Origin: Gammaproteobacteria bacterium | GTDB taxonomy: Bacteria > Pseudomonadota > Gammaproteobacteria > Comchoanobacterales > Comchoanobacteraceae | Assembly (NCBI GenBank): GCA_030829925.1 | Contig: JAURNZ010000067.1 | Location: 1 to 7,790 of the forward strand | Direction of reading: 5' to 3' | DNA: 7,790 nt | Program-made: the position numbers and the translations under genes | Shown here: piece after piece, positions 5,407 to 7,790 of the stretch | Numbering within the stretch: position 1 is the first letter of the stretch | Layout: each line of letters begins with the position of its first letter | The notes under the pieces: generated by a model | Seen by the model: the letters and a program-made list of their open reading frames with translations, nothing else | What the model was told of the DNA's origin: nothing | Databases searched by the model: none

Positions 5407-6171
5407 AATACCATTTAAAAATACACTCAAGCCATAGATATGAAAAAATGGCAAAACCAGTAACTGTTTAGACCCATCGTCAACGCCAATTTCCTTAAAT
5501 GCCACATTAACCTGAGTAATATTAGACAATATATTGTCATGAGAAAGCATCACGCCTTTAGCCTTACCTGTTGTGCCACTTGTATATTGAAGCATCGCAA
5601 CATCCTTTTTATGACGTCTGACACAAGTTATCTGCTGATGCTTATAACGCTTAATAACCTGTCTGAAACTGACGAATGATTGATCATGGTAAGCTTTTTG
5701 TTTTTTACAAACTCGTAAAAACACACTGATCATAAATGATTTTGCGTGTGAAAGTAAGTCTCCCATTTTTGTCGTAATAACGATAGGCTTGTTTTTGAGT
5801 TCTTTGACAACTTCATTAACAATATGTGCTTTAAAATCTACCACAACAATACAGCGAATGTCTGCATGCTCCATGATCTGTCTAACTTCTCGCTTGGTGT
5901 ACAACGGGTTAATAGCGACCGTTACCAAACCAGATAATTGTGCTGCAAGAAAAGTAATTGCAAACTGAGGCGTATTAGGAATCATAATGCCTACTCTAGT
6001 ACCAGATGTCATTTGAAGCTCTCTGGAAAAATAGGTTGCTAACGCTTGTGCATGCCTATAGATATCCTCATAGTTAAATGTTTGACCCTGAAATTTGAGC
6101 ATGGGGTGATCACGAAACTCTTGTGCATAATGTGCAAAAAATGATCCTAATTGATCCATATGGCTATTCAT
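5404..6171 (-). CDS. fadD: FadD, N-terminal fragment before the TAG
   Basis: A 255-codon open piece beginning MNSHMDQLGSFFAHY. It carries the first half of the adenylate-forming N-domain: the NPLYTKREV segment (88-96), the phosphate-binding loop YTSGTTGKAKG (196-206) and the HIYGL segment (244-248). It lacks the adenine-binding YGLSET motif and the mobile C-terminal domain with the catalytic lysine, so alone it should be inactive. The N-terminus is about 25 residues shorter than E. coli FadD. Confidence 0.75.
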   Translation of the reverse strand: MNSHMDQLGSFFAHYAQEFRDHPMLKFQGQTFNYEDIYRHAQALATYFSRELQMTSGTRVGIMIPNTPQFAITFLAAQLSGLVTVAINPLYTKREVRQIMEHADIRCIVVVDFKAHIVNEVVKELKNKPIVITTKMGDLLSHAKSFMISVFLRVCKKQKAYHDQSFVSFRQVIKRYKHQQITCVRRHKKDVAMLQYTSGTTGKAKGVMLSHDNILSNITQVNVAFKEIGVDDGSKQLLVLPFFHIYGLSVFLNGI

Positions 6172-6194
6172 AAACCGATCCTTCCCTTTATCGT

Positions 6195-6221
6195 CTTATA
6201 CAGAGTATAGACTGTTTACAA
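6195..6221 (-). promoter_or_regulatory. Weak candidate promoter for fadD
   Basis: In the 44-bp gap before fadD the minus strand has TTGTAA (6221-6216) and TATAAG (6200-6195) only 15 bp apart, and an overlapping TATACT (6209-6204). A short dyad TATAC-AGA-GTATA (6197-6209) covers the same bases. The spacing is poor, so fadD may instead be read from the upstream rubredoxin-hydrolase-PQ-loop transcript. No terminator is visible in the gap. Confidence 0.25.
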
Positions 6222-6839
6222 AGAAGTGTTTTGTTTTGAATAGAAACGATAATAGGCCAATACCGCTAAGATACAAATATGAGAAAAGACAACAAGCATC
6301 AAATTAAAAATGTATTGCTTTTCCCAGCCTAAAACTGAGCCAGCAACCAAAGAGCAAACAGTCCCTATGGCGCTAAGGAACATAGATAGCAAACTAATGT
6401 CTTGGGCTGATTTTTGAATCAATGAGCGAACCAGTTGGCTAATCCAACAAAACCAAAAACACACCTGTCCAATGGTTAAAATGGGTAGAAATTTTAATTT
6501 TATTACCCACTTTAAAGGTGAAACAATCACACAAATGACCACTGTAAAAAAAGATAACAACTCTTTAGTGGTAAAAACTTTACGCGTGCACAACAACAGT
6601 ATCCAAAGCATGGTTTGAAACAAGCCCAAATAACTCACAACAAAATACTGAATAGGCATAGCGTTAAGTTTGGCATAGAGCACATCCATTATCCACCCGA
6701 CCCAAATCAACCTAATCATAATCGTACTTAAATCACTAACGCTTGATTTTGAAGCTGTTCGCCACAACTGAGGCAGTAACTGGATGATATAAATTAAAAC
6801 AGCCGTGTTTAGAGCAGATTGTGCAAGATCCAAACTCAA
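6216..6839 (-). CDS. PQ-loop repeat family membrane protein
   Basis: A 207-residue, strongly hydrophobic protein with about seven predicted membrane segments, matching the usual size of bacterial PQ-loop proteins. The first repeat is clear: IIQLLPQLWRTASKSSVSDLS (PQ at 23-24, then R27 and a conserved-looking Ser-rich turn). The second is degenerate, with SQ at 134-135 in ISQLVRSLIQKSAQDISL. Family members include SWEET/SemiSWEET sugar carriers and lysosomal amino-acid transporters, but the substrate here cannot be named. The start is a TTG overlapping the hydrolase stop (TTGA); a strong Shine-Dalgarno, TAAGGAAG, lies 7 bases before it. Translation is probably coupled to the hydrolase. I am fairly sure of the family and unsure of the role. 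Confidence 0.75.
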   Translation of the reverse strand: MSLDLAQSALNTAVLIYIIQLLPQLWRTASKSSVSDLSTIMIRLIWVGWIMDVLYAKLNAMPIQYFVVSYLGLFQTMLWILLLCTRKVFTTKELLSFFTVVICVIVSPLKWVIKLKFLPILTIGQVCFWFCWISQLVRSLIQKSAQDISLLSMFLSAIGTVCSLVAGSVLGWEKQYIFNLMLVVFSHICILAVLAYYRFYSKQNTSL

Positions 6840-7417
6840 ATAAGCACTTCCTTAACTTTTTCTCTCAAAGCTATTTGCTGTCCATTGAAAAAGTGATCTG
6901 CCTCATCAATACCATAAAGTGGTATGTTTTTTTCTTTTGAAAACTCTAGTGCATCACCATATAAACAAAGCTTATCTTCTTTGCCATGAATCATTGCCTT
7001 TACAAGCTCGAGCTCAGCATCCGTTGAAAAGCCTTGGTTGATTGATGCGCCTATCCACAACCCTGGAATTTTATTTTGTTGACTTCTCCATACATATTGA
7101 ATGACATTACAACCAAAAGAAAAACCAACCAGGTATTTGATTGGCTCATGAATTAAACCCGCCATTATTGCTATGGCTTGCTCAGATTCATACAAGCCAA
7201 ACCCAAAGTGACCACTGGATTGCCCAACACCAGTCAAATTAAATCTTAAAAAACCATACCCCAATTGTTTTGCAGCCATACAGCTCGTTGTAATTACTTT
7301 ATTCATCATGGTCCCTTCGTACAAAGGATGAGGATGAAATAAAACGACCGTTTCTTGTTTGGGGCCTTGTTGGTATTCATACTCAATATTAGATGTGCGA
7401 TGCGTAAAAATAGCCAT
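6836..7417 (-). CDS. Alpha/beta hydrolase, COG2945-like
   Basis: A 193-residue cytoplasmic alpha/beta hydrolase, short as usual for this group. The N-terminal HPHPLYEGTMMNKV (28-41) followed by RFNLTGVGQSSG (58-69) is the signature of COG2945 predicted hydrolases. Nucleophile elbow GFSFG (98-102) gives Ser100; the probable acid is D148 in IHGKEDKL and the histidine H175 in EADHFFNG. So the triad appears complete. Substrate is unknown; esterase or thioesterase activity is plausible for the fold but unproven. There is no signal peptide. The ATG is 6 bases after the rubredoxin stop, and its AAGG ribosome site overlaps that stop codon, implying one transcript. The TGA overlaps the PQ-loop start. 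Family assignment is confident; the link to rubredoxin is only by position. Confidence 0.85.
   Translation of the reverse strand: MAIFTHRTSNIEYEYQQGPKQETVVLFHPHPLYEGTMMNKVITTSCMAAKQLGYGFLRFNLTGVGQSSGHFGFGLYESEQAIAIMAGLIHEPIKYLVGFSFGCNVIQYVWRSQQNKIPGLWIGASINQGFSTDAELELVKAMIHGKEDKLCLYGDALEFSKEKNIPLYGIDEADHFFNGQQIALREKVKEVLI
6847..6854 (-). promoter_or_regulatory. Shine-Dalgarno that fixes the TTG start of the PQ-loop gene
   Basis: The minus strand reads TAAGGAAG followed by 7 bases and then TTG (6839-6837). It lies inside the last codons of the hydrolase gene. No ATG or GTG in the frame is as well placed, so the non-standard start is well supported. Confidence 0.75.
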
Positions 7418-7423
7418 ATGACC

Positions 7424-7588
7424 TTATGCTGGAATCATCTCAAAATCATTTTTCATTGCACCACAATCTGGGCATGCCCAGTCTTCTGGCACATCTTCCC
7501 ATGCTGTACCTGGAGCAATGCCATCCTCAGGCGCACCAACGTCAGGGTCATAAACATAGCCACAAATCAAACAAATATATTTTTGCAT
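7424..7588 (-). CDS. Rubredoxin
   Basis: A 54-residue protein beginning MQKYICLICGYVYDP, a full-length single-domain rubredoxin. Four cysteines bind one iron: C6 and C9 in CLIC, C39 and C42 in CPDC, with the standard GYVYDP after the first pair and EDWACPDCGAMKNDFE at the end. It carries single electrons in the cytoplasm, for example to oxidases, hydroxylases or in oxygen and peroxide defence; the partner is not in the window. The ATG is preceded by AAAGGA four bases away, a strong ribosome site. It heads a minus-strand group (rubredoxin, hydrolase, PQ-loop, perhaps fadD) and diverges from hemL across 70 bp, an arrangement I recall from other gammaproteobacteria. Two-domain alkane rubredoxins are longer, so that role is not supported. 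Confidence 0.95.
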   Translation of the reverse strand: MQKYICLICGYVYDPDVGAPEDGIAPGTAWEDVPEDWACPDCGAMKNDFEMIPA

Positions 7589-7627
7589 ATAGTCCTTTCT
7601 CAACTTAGTAAATTAGTGAATAATATG

Positions 7628-7656
7628 ATAATATATGAATCTTTAAAGAGAAACAA
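7628..7656 (-). promoter_or_regulatory. Candidate rubredoxin-operon promoter in the divergent gap
   Basis: On the minus strand TTGTTT (7656-7651) and TATTAT (7633-7628) are exactly 17 bp apart, giving a leader of roughly 30-35 nt before the rubredoxin start. The -35 is poor. For the hemL direction, TATGAT (7624-7629) is a possible -10 on the plus strand without a clear -35; it overlaps the rubredoxin -10, so the two promoters would compete. Confidence 0.35.
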
Positions 7657-7658
7657 AT

Positions 7659-7790
7659 ATGATTAACAGACTGGTTGGAGATGTTAACTCCCCTGTAAGA
7701 GCCTGTAAGGCCGTCAATGCAGAAATTTTCTATGCAAGTAAAAGCAAGGGTGCTTTTATATATGACAAGAACAACAACGCCTTTGTTGAC
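7659..7790 (+). CDS. hemL: Glutamate-1-semialdehyde 2,1-aminomutase, N-terminal part
   Basis: Only the first 44 codons are in the window. HemL is a PLP enzyme that converts glutamate-1-semialdehyde to 5-aminolevulinate in the C5 haem pathway. The visible part, VNSPVRACKAVNAEIFYA then GAFIYDKNNNAFVD, follows the family N-terminus (VNSPVRAF, then GAYLYDVDGKAYID in E. coli). The catalytic lysine and the rest lie beyond the edge. The ATG at 7659 is the first start after an in-frame TAA (7644-7646), and AAAGAGA stands about 8 bases before it. Only 8 residues (MINRLVGD) precede VNSPVRA, about ten fewer than in E. coli, so the N-terminal helix is short. The symbol rests on a short but very characteristic stretch. 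Confidence 0.9.
   Translation, partial: MINRLVGDVNSPVRACKAVNAEIFYASKSKGAFIYDKNNNAFVD

Larger units (their letters stand above)
4564..6171 (-). pseudogene. fadD: FadD-type long-chain acyl-CoA synthetase interrupted by one in-frame TAG
   Basis: Read as one frame of 535 codons (E. coli FadD 561 aa), this is a complete acyl-CoA ligase that would activate fatty acids with ATP and CoA at the inner face of the membrane. The FadD-specific pattern is clear: NPLYTKREV, KMGDLLSHAK, YTSGTTGKAKG, PFFHIYGL, YGLSET, GWFRTGDI and PKSHVGKVLKR. The only lesion is TAG at codon 256 (5406-5404), with no change of frame and no lost residues around it; the aligned residue in E. coli is glutamate. The start ATG at 6171 has a good Shine-Dalgarno (AAGGA about 7 bases away). 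It is 44 bases from the PQ-loop gene. Fresh nonsense mutation, sequencing error, amber readthrough or a two-piece enzyme would all look the same here. Confidence 0.8.

Noticed and set aside
5222..5407. Plus-strand open frames opposite fadD, here and at 5041-5262
   Set aside because: They lie wholly inside the conserved fadD coding sequence, have no recognisable motifs and no good ribosome sites.
5395..5409. Frameshift in fadD
   Set aside because: Both halves are in the same frame and align without a gap; the only change is the TAG codon.
7355..7666. Plus-strand open frames opposite rubredoxin
   Set aside because: The minus-strand rubredoxin with all four cysteines and a strong ribosome site explains the interval; the plus-strand frames also run through the divergent promoter region.

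Overview
This is an AT-rich stretch of a gammaproteobacterial chromosome carrying mostly housekeeping genes. The lineage follows from the gene content: a gammaproteobacterial-type RNase T, Hda, PriA, a FadD-type acyl-CoA ligase, and a rubredoxin divergent from hemL. A direct repeat near 3822-3841 resembles the PmrA box of Legionella and Coxiella. This hints at Legionellales or a related host-associated group, but it is one short motif and not proof. I saw no phage genes, transposase, CRISPR array, tRNA or rRNA. I found no clear undescribed multi-gene system. The best leads are small: an interrupted fadD, an unusual regulatory patch before RNase T, and a priA promoter that predicts a leaderless mRNA.

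Left block (1-3083, minus strand): priA (replication restart helicase) overlaps hda (DnaA inactivator) by 4 bases. An unrecognised gene follows that leaves the window and probably has its own extended -10 promoter. Both priA and hda act on the replication cycle, so co-expression is sensible. The priA promoter is strong (GTGACA, 17 bp, TATAAA) and lies so close to the ATG that transcription should begin at the start codon.

Middle block (3111-4567, plus strand): a peptidoglycan glycosyltransferase with only a GT51 domain starts 27 bp from priA. Next come a PmrA-box-like promoter, a long dyad, a perfect intrinsic terminator and two small hairpins, then rnt (RNase T). The promoter-to-terminator interval would give an RNA of about 65-70 nt, either a small RNA or an attenuated leader of rnt.

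Right block (7588 down to 4564, minus strand): rubredoxin, a COG2945-like alpha/beta hydrolase and a PQ-loop membrane protein are tightly packed (6-base gap, then a 4-base overlap). fadD follows 44 bases later. fadD is complete in motifs but cut by one in-frame TAG codon. rnt and fadD converge and overlap at their stop codons.

Right edge (7659-7790, plus strand): the first 44 codons of hemL, diverging from the rubredoxin gene. No stretch longer than 300 bases lacks a gene.
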